This document shows, piece after piece, positions 10,151-21,123 of a DNA stretch of 64,000 nt. A model generated the notes under the pieces. It was not told where the DNA came from, did no database searches, and saw only the letters and a program-made list of their open reading frames with translations. The position numbers and the translations under genes are program-made. The first letter of the stretch is position 1. Each line of letters opens with the position of its first letter. The DNA is from Bedellia somnulentella (taxonomy: Eukaryota; Arthropoda; Insecta; Lepidoptera; Bedelliidae), in the NCBI GenBank assembly GCA_963576735.1, contig OY755181.1:3596001-3660000 (forward strand). The letters are read 5' to 3'.

Positions 10151-13100
10151 TTACGGAGACTTAGGTTGTAAATAATATTTATCATAAATTTCGTTCCAGA
10201 AATCCAATCGAGGTTTGATAGTTGCGTTGAATGCTTGATTATAAGGACTCACGTCCAGTATTACATCAGCCACACTTTCTGGAATATTGACTCTTGTTGG
10301 ATTCCTGGAAAAATACGTATTGTAACATAAAATAGTTTTCTTAAATACGGACTGACCACACATATCAAGTAAGCCCACAAAACTTTACAATAATACTAAC
10401 CACTAATTTTAAATAATAATGTAATACATTCTATTAATATCATAAATGTGAAAGTTCAGATGTTTGTATGTCTGTGTGTTTGAGGCGAAAAGGCTCCTCA
10501 AGTACATAATGTATATTAATAAAATTTGGCAAAATGCAAATGACCCAAATTAAGACATAAGATACTTTTCATCCCGGGAAAATTGACTGATATAGTATTT
10601 ACGGCTGATTGAACTAAGAGTACCGAAAAAAATTCCTACGATTTTGTCATAAACAAATTTGACAGTACGAGTTAGTTGGGGTTAGCAAGTACATATATAA
10701 ATATCTACACGGCCGTAAGTCTCAAAAAAGTGCAGCTAGAGCTTCAGAGCTAGAATTTCTTCAACCTAGAAACCCCTTGATAGGGGACAAGTTGGTAAAA
10801 ATAAAGTATCGTTGGTGACGGGTCTCCAACCGTATTTCCCAAAAACTACTTTAATTTTTGCTGTGTAGTGTCGGCTTAGAATAGCACTACCCCATTTATT
10901 TCCGGTGGGTGTACGTAAGAGGCGACTAAATGTATTGGGGCTTTTAAAGAATTTTTTGGCGATGCGGTCGGAGACCCATCACCAACAACCTTTATTTTAC
11001 CATCTTTTGCCCACACAACTTTCCAAAAGTGGCTGAGGAATTTCTAATTCCTTAGCTCTGGCTACCCCGTTTAGGGATTTATAGCCGTGAGTATATGTAT
11101 GTGTGTATGTATGTACTTTAAAAAGCCCCATATTCTTAGTCGTCTCTTATTCGGAACATTCTAAGCCAGCACAACACGGCATAAAACAAAATAAATCCAA
11201 TACTACTATGTTCTATCTATTCTATATATAGTATCTCCTAGCCAGGATTGAACTGCCATCTTTGGATCTAGAATGTTGTGTCTAATGCACAACGGGCGTT
11301 GCCTTCGCCAAAACATTACTAACACATACCTACACCCACGACAATTAATTCAAAGAAGTCATCAAAGTTTACAAACCAATAATTTCTCAGCCAATTTTTG
11401 CTATTGAGAGGGAAAAGATGGAAAATTAATTAACTATATTTTCCATCACCTTTTAGATTTTCTACTTGATTACATGAAAAATCTTATACTAATACTTATC
11501 ACAAAAATAAAGAGTGAATGTTAAAATCACTTACCCATATTTTATAAAATCTATTATCATTTGCCGCAGAATAGTTCTAACTTCGCTATATTTGATCGAA
11601 TCTTCACCAATATGCAATATGTCGTCTAAAAAAGCACTGCTGACTGCGCAGTGACTTGCACCAGTATCGAAGTAAGGCAAAGTTATTAAAGACTCAAGTA
11701 AGCCAATATGTTTGTATTCGTATAAGAAAATTTCACTTCCTGCATTTTTTCTAATTGAAGCTGATCTGAACTGGGGATACGTAATCAATCTGTCTGACGC
11801 ATAATCGACAAATGCATTAATTGACTCTTTATTCAATATATCTTTTTCACCAAAGTAATATTTCCTAACCTTTTTTGTTGTCTCATTACGGTCTTCTATA
11901 TTTTTGAATATAAGGTCACTTGGCAAATAATCATGAAAGTTTTCGTTCATGTCAAGAATCCATTCATAAAAATTCGGTAATCGTAACATACCTTCTTTGT
12001 TTGAAAAAAACATTAACACTGGTACCTTTTTATTATCCTTCATCAACATATTAATTGGAGCATCTTCAAGGACAGATTCATCACTAACATTTTCAACGCA
12101 AGGAACGAACCCAAACGCTTCATCTTTATTGTTGTGATATAAACCTTCAACGGAATACAGAGTTTTGATAGTTTGTGTTTTGTAGAAGAAATCAAGTTCT
12201 TCTTTTTGTTTTGAATGCAAATTTAACTGAGCTGCAAATTTTACTGCAGTTTCTATAGGATTTTGTTGAATACTCCAATTTGATATACCGGCACCACTTC
12301 CCATTATAGCTTTCTTGAAAAGCCCATCTGCTTTAGGTAATAAAGTTAATAATTCGACAGCTGCAGCTCCTGCACTACAGCCTTCAATTGTAACATCGTT
12401 TGGATTACCACCAAAAGCTGCAATATTAGTCTTAACCCAATGAAGCAGTGCTAATATGTCTTTCAAACCAGCATTTCCAGGTGCAGCTTCTGTTCCTAAG
12501 CAAAGAAAGCCATGCACGCCTAAGCGATAGTTGAATGTAAGAAATATTATTTGCCCTTGTGTGACTAATTTCCCTGGTTTCATAGAATATCCATCACCAG
12601 TTTGATAAGCACCGCCATGAATAGATACAAGTACGGGCAAATCTGTTTTATTGGTTATAGGTACAAAAATATTCGCTACTAAACAATCTTCTGTCATATT
12701 TACATCAAAAATCTCTGGTGCGAATAATGTTTTTTGGAAACATTGTATTTTTCTAAACGTTGCGTTAAATGGTTCAGTCCAGTTGGGTGCTGGTAATGGA
12801 CCCTGGAAATAAAAATATTGTTAACTACGCCAGATCATATTTTTTTTTATAATTTACCTAAAAAACCCTACAGCAGTCACATAATTTTATTGCTCAAGCT
12901 TTTTTCAGATCCTTGATTCTTCATATGCTTGGTTGAACAGAACCTTAACTGATATTTTTGTGATGTGTACTTTCTTAATTGAATAAAAATATGACGACGT
13001 GATAGCTCAATGGGTAGAACACCGGTTAACGTGCAAGCGACTAGTGTTCAAATCTCAGGTCGGGCCTACACCAATTTGTCTTTTCTAAGGACATATGTGT

Positions 13101-13565
13101 GGTTAATTTATCATGGTTGTTACGGTGAGGGAAGAGTTTTTTAATAACTTACATACACCGAACCAAATATTTAAAACTTTGTACGCGACAGACAGCAAAT
13201 GATTAAAGCCAATTAAAACTTGCCGTTATTTGTCGAATTATAAGTTTAAAGAATTCAGTGAAAGTTTCTCGCGTTCTTAGAAATTAAATTAATTTATTAA
13301 AATTCCCCACATGAGGAATTCATGTCAAAAAACATTAAATTAATTTATTAAAGTTTATATAGTTGTTTTATTGATTTACCTTGAACTTATCAGCTCCTTT
13401 CGGAGTCGTTGCATAAGGGATCCCATAGAATGAGTAGTAGCTTCCATCATTCGCTAAATGGCCTTGAACTAAACCTTGAGTAATTTCAATAGTTTTTACT
13501 GTAGAATCTTCACAGTAAACGTTTGAAATAAACGTCAGAATAAAAAAATACGTAATTTTTTCCAT
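10151..13565 (-). CDS. Secreted carboxylesterase (carboxyl/cholinesterase family), three coding exons
   Basis: It hydrolyses carboxylic esters; the natural substrate cannot be told from sequence. Coding exons on the minus strand are 13565-13380, 12802-11535 and 10304-10151. All junctions have GT/AG ends and join in frame to 535 residues, the usual family length. Met at 13565 was chosen because it opens a signal peptide (MEKITYFFILTFISNVYC); an upstream Met at 13619 would put charged residues first. Visible parts are the oxyanion loop HGGA (124-127), the nucleophile in GCSAG (Ser205), the acid in NKEG (Glu332) and the base in GASH (His446), so the triad is complete. Cys83 and Cys102 (EDCL) fit the conserved disulfide. 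Several N-glycosylation sequons occur and there is no ER-retention tail. Oddly, the residue before Ser205 is Cys, where the family normally has Glu. The introns hold family A, B and T insertions. The esterase subfamily (juvenile hormone, odorant or detoxifying) is undetermined. Confidence 0.9.
10440..10640 (-). repeat. Decayed RTE-type retroposon tail in intron 2
   Basis: ATTAATATCATAAATGTGAA and the region after it match, in reverse, the common lepidopteran retroposon tail seen at 57235-57520, which ends in CACATTTATAATAATATTAA. No coding capacity remains. Confidence 0.4.
10861..11115 (+). mobile_element. Family A SINE-like repeat, full length
   Basis: It runs from CTGTGTAGTGTCGGCTTAG to GCCGTGAGTATATGTATGTG, inside intron 2 of the carboxylesterase and antisense to it. 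It is of the AGCAC subfamily (see findings). Confidence 0.85.
11116..11185 (-). mobile_element. Family A fragment abutting a full copy
   Basis: The reverse complement reads CCGTGTTGTGCTGGCTTAGA followed by the GACTAAGAATATGGGGC block. It is the 5' part of the other (GCCGTG) subfamily, joined directly to the microsatellite end of the copy at 10861-11115. Confidence 0.6.
12993..13135 (+). mobile_element. Family B SINE, 5' part, in intron 1
   Basis: It has the tRNA-like head GTGATAGCTCAATGGGTAGA and B-box GTTCAAATCTC, then CCTACACCAATTTGTC. The copy stops at GGTGAGGGAAG, before the middle of the element. Confidence 0.75.
13302..13333 (-). mobile_element. Minimal family T copy in intron 1
   Basis: Only the core CCCCACATGAGGAATTCATG plus flanking bases of the family T tail is present. 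A long direct repeat, ATTAAATTAATTTATTAAA, flanks it (13283-13301, 13334-13352). Part of this repeat may be family T sequence, so the true duplication may be shorter. The element may be only about 32-50 bp long. Confidence 0.55.
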
Positions 13566-13619
13566 TTTCTTCAAGTCTTCAACCACGACTAAGATGTACC
13601 TGCGGATGGAATCAAGCAT

Positions 13620-13874
13620 ATAGATATCAGATTAGTTATGTTATCTAGACAATTTAGTTCATGTGTCTCAGGTTGTCGTTTATTCAAGATGAAATTGATG
13701 ATACAGAAATTCTAGGAATTGATAAACCACGATAAAGCTATTAAGTCTTATTTTTGGAAGTGCGAAAATTATCTCATACCATTTTATATCACATTGGTAA
13801 TCCTTTCATAAAAAAGGAACAGTCAAACAACTTGTAACGCTCAGAAATTATAATGTCACTAAACAACAAGAGAC
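13620..13874. promoter_or_regulatory. Upstream region of the carboxylesterase, no motif proven
   Basis: This is the interval upstream of the start codon on the minus strand and should contain the 5' untranslated region and promoter. No convincing TATA box or initiator could be singled out in the AT-rich sequence. Confidence 0.25.
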
Positions 13875-13990
13875 AACCGTCATAGCTCAGTCGGTAGAAC
13901 ACGAGTCTCTCATGGTGAGGCATGGGTTTAAATCCCAAGTCGGGATTACACAAAAGTGTCTTTTTTAAAAGTCATATATGGTTATTCTGG
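13875..13990 (+). mobile_element. Divergent tRNA-headed SINE related to family B
   Basis: GTCATAGCTCAGTCGGTAGA and GGTTTAAATCCC give A- and B-box-like motifs at tRNA spacing, followed by GGGATTACAC as a counterpart of the family B GGCCTACACC. Similarity then fades. Confidence 0.5.
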
Positions 13991-14159
13991 CTCTTGGGTC
14001 TATAACCAGTTCAGTAGCAGGTCTTTGCGCTGACGTGAACCACTGCCCATAAAACTTTTTCACTTATATTAGAACCTCCGGCTCGCTACACGAAATGCTG
14101 TCCTATATACAGATCTCTTGCGAATACATATTCGTCTTCTTAAAAACCATAAGGGAAGA

Positions 14160-14410
14160 ACTCCCAAGAGCCAGATTAACCCGACACTATACCGGAACTG
14201 AGCCTGTACAAGATTAACATGGCTCCAAAACAGTTGAAGAGTTCTTTACAGAAGGAGTTACGGCAGAGTTTTTGTAGGCGGGTGGAAAAACCGATACTCA
14301 AGGGCCTTCAAAAGTTATTTAATACTTTTTTTCACAAGGGAACCACGCCCGAGACATGGATATGCAAAATGCAGATATGGATATATGTGAGTGATAGTCC
14401 GTGCAGGTGA
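14160..14410 (+). pseudogene. Possible LINE fragment
   Basis: A 63-codon frame (14219-14410) includes LQKLFNTFFHKGTTPETW, which resembles the block just upstream of RT motif 1 in L1/RTE-type LINEs. No other motif supports it. Confidence 0.35.
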
Positions 14411-14837
14411 GAAAGAAAAAAATATCTCAAAGTTAATAGAAGCTAACAGTTACGTTACACAAAATACAATACAACACAAAATATGAAAGATAGATTAGTG
14501 TAGATTGTATAAAAAAACGTTAATCACGTGATTAATATCGCGTATCTATTAGCATAGAGCTCGCGTCTGATGTAGGATCTCGACTGGTGACACAAACGCT
14601 GGTCGCCACCGGCCAGTTGAGGCCAGTTGACCTTGAGGAGCAACTCTCTGTGATGCGCTAGCTTCGATCAATGGTGACATAATATTTGTTCGCAAACTAC
14701 GCGCTTCGCCCGAATTTGGTCATCCAATTAAATAAGATGTATTTTTTATACAGAAAACTTATTATTGAAAGAAATAAATAAAATGTGATATAGAAAAAAT
14801 ATATTTACAAATGTGACATAATATATATGAAACATCC

Positions 14838-15475
14838 GCAAGAGCTGCCATATTGTCTACATATACATCGGGGTTTTAATATGCTTGTATAAAAGCGGCA
14901 CTATGTCCGACACCCCCAGGACCAGAACACTAATCCTATCCAATTCAAGTTCACTCCTCGGTAGAAGATAGGGAGATGACATTTCTCCCAAACTGTTTAC
15001 TGCTGCATTGGAAGATGTCTTGAAGCTTCTTGACTGAAAAAGACTCAGAATCAACATTAATAGCAACTACATCGGGCATCTTCGATTCACTGATGTATTG
15101 TTATAATGGCTTAAACCACAAAAGCTTTGAGCAAAATGCTTGATGACCTTAGTAGAGTGTTTGAGAGAGTGGGTCCTAAAATGAACACGGATAAGACCAA
15201 AATCATGTCGAACATTCATAATGTACCCACTATCATCGAACTTAGAAACCCTACGCTCGAAATTGTTGACCATCATATATACCTGGGACTAACCACTTGG
15301 TTAGGTAAAGCCAACTTCAAGAAAGAGGTTAACTGTCGAATCCAGCTCGGATGGGCAACGTTTGGGAAGCTGCGCCATATCCTATCGTCAAAATTTCCGC
15401 AGGGAATAAAGAATAGAGTCTTTGACCAATGTGTAATGTCTTTTTCAGTTTTTGTAAATTTTATTTATTTCTAAG
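14838..15475 (+). pseudogene. RTE-like LINE reverse transcriptase, central fragment
   Basis: Frame-shifted translation recovers the block around RT motif B (near 14975-15030), then an open frame (15127-15474). That frame has MLDDLSRVFERVGPKMNTDK and IQLGWATFGKLRHILSS, both typical of lepidopteran RTE-like RT C-terminal halves. The copy ends at FDQCV and has no 3' end of its own. A second copy of the same region lies at 17745-18037 plus 18721-18890. Confidence 0.75.
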
Positions 15476-15476
15476 T

Positions 15477-15805
15477 TTTGAGTACTGAATTATCAGACAT
15501 TAGTATAATGGAATGAACCTATGAAATTATTAGATTGTCCCTGATTTTTGATAAGTGTACAAAACATGAATTAAATCGGTCAGTTTAAAATGGGTCAAAA
15601 TCGAGTTTAAAGGAGTCGGTTACATACATACACACAGATGAAGCTTATATAAGCGTGTTTAAAATAGTAGCGTGACTGACAATGCAGAGCCGAAACTACG
15701 TGACGGAAACAGGAAAATGGAATATGATAATGATTTGGCAATAATATGAAAAAAACAACGAACCTAACTAAAATAATGACTGTCGATTGTAAAGTACTAT
15801 TAGTA
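15477..15805 (+). repeat. Local duplication, copy I, left part
   Basis: It is about 80-85 percent similar to 19543-19905 (landmarks GGATGAACCTATGAAATTAT and GACTGTCGATTGTAAAGTA). The right part of the same copy is 17400-17640, with a LINE fragment and a family B SINE lying between. Confidence 0.75.
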
Positions 15806-16600
15806 AGTCAATTTGCAGAAACTACTCACTCTGAATGCCGGTAAAACCCAGTTCCTGTGTTTCCATAAAACCGCTGCATCCAACGGTTGTCCACACTTCC
15901 TCATCCTTGTTATCCATACTTGTAACCCGAACTTAACCCAATTGCATTCCTGTCAGTGTAATATAGTCCAGAGATCATCCAGTATCAAGTACTTAGGCCT
16001 CATCCTCGACGAGCGCTTAACCTTCGAGCTTCACATCTCGGCCTTATCAATGAGGCTTCGAAGACTTACCGGTGTGATGAAGTTGCTGAGTAATGTTGCA
16101 GACCGTACCATCCTTACAACCGTTTGCCTTTCTTTTTGCCAGTCCCTTTTTATTTACGGAATTGAGGTGTGGGGAGGTGCAGAATCAGTCATGATAGAAT
16201 TAGAAAGAGCACAACGCGCGTTACTTAAGGCCATGCTTAAAAAACTGTTACCTCACTGAACCGATTCGTTATACGGAGAGGCCAAAGTATTACGAGTCAG
16301 GCAACTTTTCATTCTTAGAGCATGCACTTATCTCCATAATTCCATTCATAGTTGTCCCAATTTAAAATGATCCCAATCAACAAGACAACCCCGATTGATC
16401 CCCTTGTTACCAAATCTAACTTTGCAAGAAGAACAGGTTTGCCTTCTTCCATCTCCTTGTACAACAAGGTAATATCAAATGCAGGAATAAATAAGAGGGA
16501 CAGTATTAAGGACGTAAAATTTAAAATTTAAAATTGGCTCCGGGAACTAGATTTCAATTCCACTGAAAATATTATATATGGTTGATTTCTTGTATTAAAC
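15806..16600 (+). pseudogene. LINE RT C-terminal fragment (jockey-type)
   Basis: An open frame at 15813-16259 has LNAGKTQFLCFHKTAAS, SSIKYLGLILDERLTFELHI and IYGIEVWGGAE, the region after the RT palm in jockey-type LINEs. Frame-shifted continuation (GEAKVLRVRQLFILRACTYL) runs to about 16590. It has no palm active site, is truncated at the 5' end and differs from the LINE at 2382-4215. Confidence 0.75.
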
Positions 16601-16604
16601 TGAT

Positions 16605-17000
16605 ACGGCTTTTCCGTATATACATATGCCATATATAAACACATACATACATTCATATATGTTTTACAAATATTTTATATTATATATATTCTTATTTAAC
16701 CTTTTCATATTTACTAACATAGTTATGATATGAGTTTTGTATTAACAATCGTGTTCAATTTCATATTACTCTCTCCATTATTATTAATAGTATTTCTAAT
16801 ACATTTCTGATTGATTCAATTCACTACATTTTAATTTCTTACTAATTGGTTTCCTAAGTCACAGGCTGAGCTTTTTTAGGAACCCCTGTGTAATTGTTTT
16901 CATATCTAACTCAAAACATGGTTGCCAAAGAGTGAAATCAGATAATAGTTATTATTTCATTTCATCTTAACTATGTTCCAGCTTATTGTTATTATTTCTT
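16605..17000. other. AT-rich spacer, nothing recognised
   Basis: Possibly the 3' untranslated region of the LINE fragment to the left. No gene or repeat family was identified. Confidence 0.3.
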
Positions 17001-17001
17001 T

Positions 17002-17379
17002 ACATAACATAAACATAACATAAACGTTCACGCCGTTTTTCCCCGAAGGGGTTGGCAGAGGTACCAATACTTCTGAACTCACATGGCAGCGCCATCTAGT
17101 GTCCAGAGAAAGGTACCCACGTTTTGCTTAGACAGTGTACTCACGTGATAGGGGGCAGGCCTATCGCCGTTTTGTACGAATACACTGTCACATGACTAAG
17201 TACAACTCAGCCATGTGGGTTTCCTCACGATGTTTTCCCTCACCGTTAACAACCATGATAAATTAACCACACATATGACTTTAGAAAAGACAAATTGGTG
17301 TAGGCCCGACCCAGGATTGGAACTCACGCCCTTCTGTTTTTCGGGCGGGTGTTCTATCCACTGGACTATCATGTCGTAC
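17002..17379 (-). mobile_element. Family B tRNA-headed SINE, full length
   Basis: On the minus strand it runs from CATGATAGTCCAGTGGATAG to the ACGTTTATGTTATG tail. It belongs to the subfamily with GGACACTAGATGGCGCTGCC near the 3' end, shared with the 19.2-kb and 27.1-kb copies. Confidence 0.85.
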
Positions 17380-17399
17380 TATTACTTTGTGTCACAAAA

Positions 17400-17640
17400 A
17401 AACGCTTTTTTCATTTTTTTTCATTTATTCATGTGAAATATAATAAGAAGTATTTAATAAATCGAAATTAATCTAAATCCAATCCAAGACTTTGAAGTAG
17501 CATTAGAAAGTGATAACTTTGATGATCTTAGTACAGCATACAAATTGTGAAGATGTCCTAATTCGGTAGTAGCGAATAAAAAATATATTAAAAGATGCCA
17601 TAAACTCCACAAAAGTTGTCTTTCTATTCGCATCCTACGC
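17400..17640 (+). repeat. Local duplication, copy I, right part
   Basis: It matches 19905-20470 with the family B insertion at 20011-20369 removed (landmarks CATTAGAAAGTGAT and AATTGTGAAGA). It provides an empty-site paralogue for that insertion. Confidence 0.7.
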
Positions 17641-17744
17641 TATTCACCCGACTTTTGTCATTCATTTTAATTATATGTAATATTTTTATATCGAAAAATT
17701 ATTATTGTATTTTTAAATATAGATATATATACGATACATTCACA

Positions 17745-18037
17745 CAGAGAGGCCATATCAACTACAGATACATCGGGGTGTTAAAGTGCTTGTATGAAAG
17801 CGTCACTATGTCGGACCGCCTCCAGGACCGAAACACGTATCCTATCCGATTGCAGCTCACTCCTCAGAGTTTAACATGGATATGTCATTTCTTCGAGACT
17901 TTTCACTGCTGCATCGGAAGATGTCTTTAAGCTTTGGCACTGAAAACGACTCAGCATAAACATCAACGGCCACTATTATGTACTCTCTCCCGTCAAATTC
18001 GGAGACTCCACACTTAAAGTTGTTGATCAATCTACAT
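17745..18037 (+). pseudogene. RTE-like LINE fragment, left part
   Basis: It is homologous to 14860-15250 (CATCGGGGTGTTAAAGTGCT) and carries the same RT motif region with frameshifts. It ends at TGATCAATCTACAT, the duplicated target of the family L insertion, and resumes at 18721. Confidence 0.7.
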
Positions 18038-18706
18038 GCATACATACATACATACATATACTCACGCCATTAATTCCCATTGGGGTAGGCAGGGACTATC
18101 GATCGCCACTTCGTACGATCCTAACAAACCTCTCTAGCTTCGTTTACATCTATCAATCTTTTCATACATGCTCTTTTGTTCTTCATACTTCGGACGCCAG
18201 CCTTTTTGAGCACACTCTCAATTTGGTCCAAGTGTATTCTCCGTGGTCGTCCTCTACTAACATTACCATCCACACTAGCTCTATAGATCCCTTTTACCAA
18301 TTTTCTATCATCCATCCTCTCTATGTGCCCAAACCATCTCAACATTCCTTTTTCTATCTTTCTTACAATGTCATCTTTCACACCACACTTTTCACGAATA
18401 ACACTATTTCTCACTCGGTCACACAATCTAACATTACAATTTTTTCTGAGGGACCTCATCTCTACCGCATTCACTCTGCTCTCATGTTTCTTCTGCCACA
18501 ACCAACATTGCTTCCATACATACCTAAGCGTAGGAACAAGAACAGCATCATGCACAGCCATTCGGGCCTTTTCAGACACTGATTGACAGGTCATCAGGCT
18601 ATTCATTGCTCCATTTACCGCATTACCCTTTTTCACTCTTCTTTCAATGTCTTCATCACATTTTCCGTCCCTTGTAAACAAACTTCCCAGATATACAAAC
18701 TCTATA
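18038..18706 (-). mobile_element. Family L LINE, 5'-truncated, C-terminal reading frame still open
   Basis: The target duplication TGATCAATCTACAT (18024-18037) and TGATCAATCTATAT (18707-18720), with one mismatch, flanks it. The frame (18121-18681) reads through the post-RT part of a LINE protein: MLRWFGHIERMDDRKLVKGI, SRGRPRR and a lysine/arginine-rich end. The final codons and 3' end are better preserved in the copy at 30092-30348. The minus strand ends GCGTGAGTATATGTATGTAT, the tail it shares with family A. It inserted into the RTE-like LINE. Confidence 0.85.
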
Positions 18707-18720
18707 TGATCAATCTATAT

Positions 18721-18890
18721 ACTATATATACCTGGGTTAAGTAGTACGCTGTCCATAGTCGGCTCTACCTAACCGAATGGGCAGCGTACGGGAAGCTGCG
18801 CCATATCTTATCTTCTAAAATTCCGCAGAGTCAAAAGAAAAGGGTCTTTAACCAATGTATATGGTGTAACGTGTTTTTCAGTTTTCTTAA
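18721..18890 (+). pseudogene. RTE-like LINE fragment, right part
   Basis: It continues the fragment at 17745-18037 after the family L insertion: YIYLG-like start, then GGGCAGCGTACGGGAAGCTG, matching 15350 onward. Joining across the insertion restores the order seen in the 14.8-kb copy. Confidence 0.7.
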
Positions 18891-18984
18891 ATAATATATA
18901 TTATAAGTTAGTTTTAAGTAAGCTTTATAGATTATTATGTTTTTTTTGGCCTTGTTTTGTGCATCTACCCAAATAATTAATTTA

Positions 18985-19135
18985 TCGATCCCACCTTCCA
19001 AAGGTTGTCTGGAAGAGATCGCTTTTAGCGATAAGACCGCCAATTGTACCTCACTGTAAACTGTTTGATCATATTATTATTTTTGTAAATTTGTGTTTGA
19101 TGTGCAAGAAAGAGTTATTCTATTCTATTCTATTA
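18985..19135 (+). repeat. LINE 3' tail (jockey/CR1-type), truncated copy
   Basis: GGTTGTCTGGAAGAGATCGC and GATAAGACCGCCAATTGTAC lead to a TTCTA repeat end. It is the sense copy of the tail also at 1956-2140. Confidence 0.7.
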
Positions 19136-19154
19136 TATTTATATACATAACATA

Positions 19155-19504
19155 TATAACATAAACATAAACGTTTATCCCCGAAGGGGTTGGCAGAGGT
19201 ATCAATACTCCTGAACTCACATGGCAAGCGCCATCTAGTTTCCAGAGAAGGTACCCACGTTTTGCTTAGACAGTGTACTCACGTGATAGGGGGCAGGCCT
19301 ATCGCCGTTTTTGTACGAATACACTGTCACATGACTAAGTACAACTCAGCCATGTGGGTTTCCTCACGATGTTTTCCCTCACCGTTAGCAACCATGATAA
19401 ATTAACCACACATATGACTTTAGAAAAGACAAATTGGTGTAGGCCCGTCCCAGGATTGGAACTCACGCCCTTCTGTTTTTCGGGCGGGTGTTCTACCCAC
19501 TGGA
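19155..19504 (-). mobile_element. Family B SINE, nearly full length
   Basis: It is the same subfamily as the 17.0-kb copy, with the tail at the left end. The first few bases of the tRNA-like head are missing at 19504, where it abuts the duplicated segment. Confidence 0.8.
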
Positions 19505-20470
19505 TATTTATTTATATTATATTTATATATATATTTTTAACTTTTTAGTACTGAATCACCTGATATTATTAAATCCCGGCAACCTTAATCAGGATAATGG
19601 GATGAACCTATGAAATTATTATGTTGTTCCTGACTCTCAATAAGTGTGCAAATTTTGTATTAAATCGGTCTGTTTATAAAGGTTAAATGCGAGTTAAAAG
19701 GACTCGGTTACATACAAACATACAGGTGAAACAAATATAAGCGTGATTAAATTTGTATCGTGACGCGACGTGACAACGCAGAGCCGCAACCACTAGACGG
19801 AAACAGGAAAATAGAATATGATAATGAGTTGGCGATAACGTGAAAAAACAACGCACCCAACTAAAATAATGACTGTCGATTGTAAAGTATGATTAGTAAT
19901 TCAATTTATTCATATGAAATTTAAAAAATGGATTAAGTAACTCGAAACACATCTTAATCCAAACAAGACTTTGAATTGACATTAGAAAGTGATTACTTTG
20001 ACGATATTAGTGATAGCTCAGTGGGTAGAACACCGGTTGACATGCAAGCGACTTGTGTTCAAATCCCGGGTCGGGCCTACACCAATTTGTCTTTTCTAAA
20101 GATATATGTGTGGTTAATTTATCATGGTTGTTAACGGTGAGGGAAAACATCGTGGGGAAACCCACATGGCTGAGTTTTACTTAGTCATGTGACAGTGTAT
20201 TCGTACAAAACGGCGATAGGCCTGCCCCCTATCACGTGAGTACACTGTCCATGCAAAACGTGCGTCCTCTGAACACCAGATGACAAAGTCACGTGATGTT
20301 CAGAAGTATTAGTACCTCTGCCAACCCCCTCGGGGATATTCGGCGTGAACGTTTATGTTATGTTATGTTATATTAGAACAGCATAAAAATTGTGAAGACA
20401 AGTCCTTATTCGGTAGTAGCGTTACAATAAAAGATGCTTTAAACTTCACAAAAGTAGTCTCTCTACTTGC
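19505..20470 (+). repeat. Local duplication, copy II (interrupted by a SINE)
   Basis: 19505-19598 also occurs at 715-808. 19543-19905 matches 15477-15805. 19905-20010 plus 20370-20470 match 17400-17640. Class unknown; no reading frame is conserved between copies. Confidence 0.7.
20011..20369 (+). mobile_element. Family B tRNA-headed SINE, full length
   Basis: It is flanked by ATATTAG (20004-20010, 20370-20376). The paralogue at 17520-17540 lacks the SINE and has one copy of the site, confirming insertion. It belongs to the TGACAAAGTCACGTGATG subfamily. Confidence 0.88.
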
Positions 20471-20527
20471 ACAAGTTTATATTTCTACCGTACAAAAGTT
20501 TTCCCTGTACTAAGTGGTGTCTTCGCA

Positions 20528-21123
20528 ATTGGCCTAGACCTCGCTTTTTTAACATACCCTTTTTATATTATAAATCGATAAAGGACATCAAACTAAACAA
20601 CTTTGCCCATGGAATGCCTATCTAAAATATTGTAATTTTCAAAATATAATAATAATTAAAAATTGTCGTACCTAGTTCAAACTGAGAATGTATACAATGA
20701 GATTCCTTGCTTCAGTGAAAATAAAAAATAAAAAAAAAACATTTGATATATGCTTTTCGCTCTGTAAACAAAAATATAACTTCTTTCTGTATTTTCCAGT
20801 TGTATTGATCGTCGTTGAAAAATAATATCATGAAAATAAACCGGTAAGCGAGCGATTGAACTGGAAAATACCGAAAGAGGTTATGTTTTTGTTTACACCA
20901 TAGATCAAATGTTTTTTTTTTATTTTTTATTTTCACTGAAGCAAGGAATCTCATTGTATACATTCTCAGTTTGAACTAGGTACGACAATTTTTAATTATT
21001 ATTATATTTTGAAAATTACAATATTTTAGATAGGCATTCCATAGGCAAAGTTGTTAAATTTGATGTCCTTTATCGATTTATAATATAAAAAGGGTATGTT
21101 AAAAAAGCGAGGTCTAGGCCAAT
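20528..21123. mobile_element. 596-bp foldback element
   Basis: Two arms of about 285 bp are near-perfect reverse complements from AATTGGCCTAGACC at the left to GGTCTAGGCCAATT at the right. A central loop of about 40 bp lies at 20811-20855. It has no credible coding capacity; short open frames here are by-products of the palindrome. It is a foldback-type MITE or the inverted duplication of a unit. No target duplication is clear. Confidence 0.85.

Noticed and set aside
17215..17436. 73-codon frame, and the similar one at 19354-19548
   Set aside because: Both are translations of the antisense strand of family B SINEs.
20712..20963. 83-codon frame
   Set aside because: It spans the centre of a foldback element and is low-complexity; a by-product of the palindrome.
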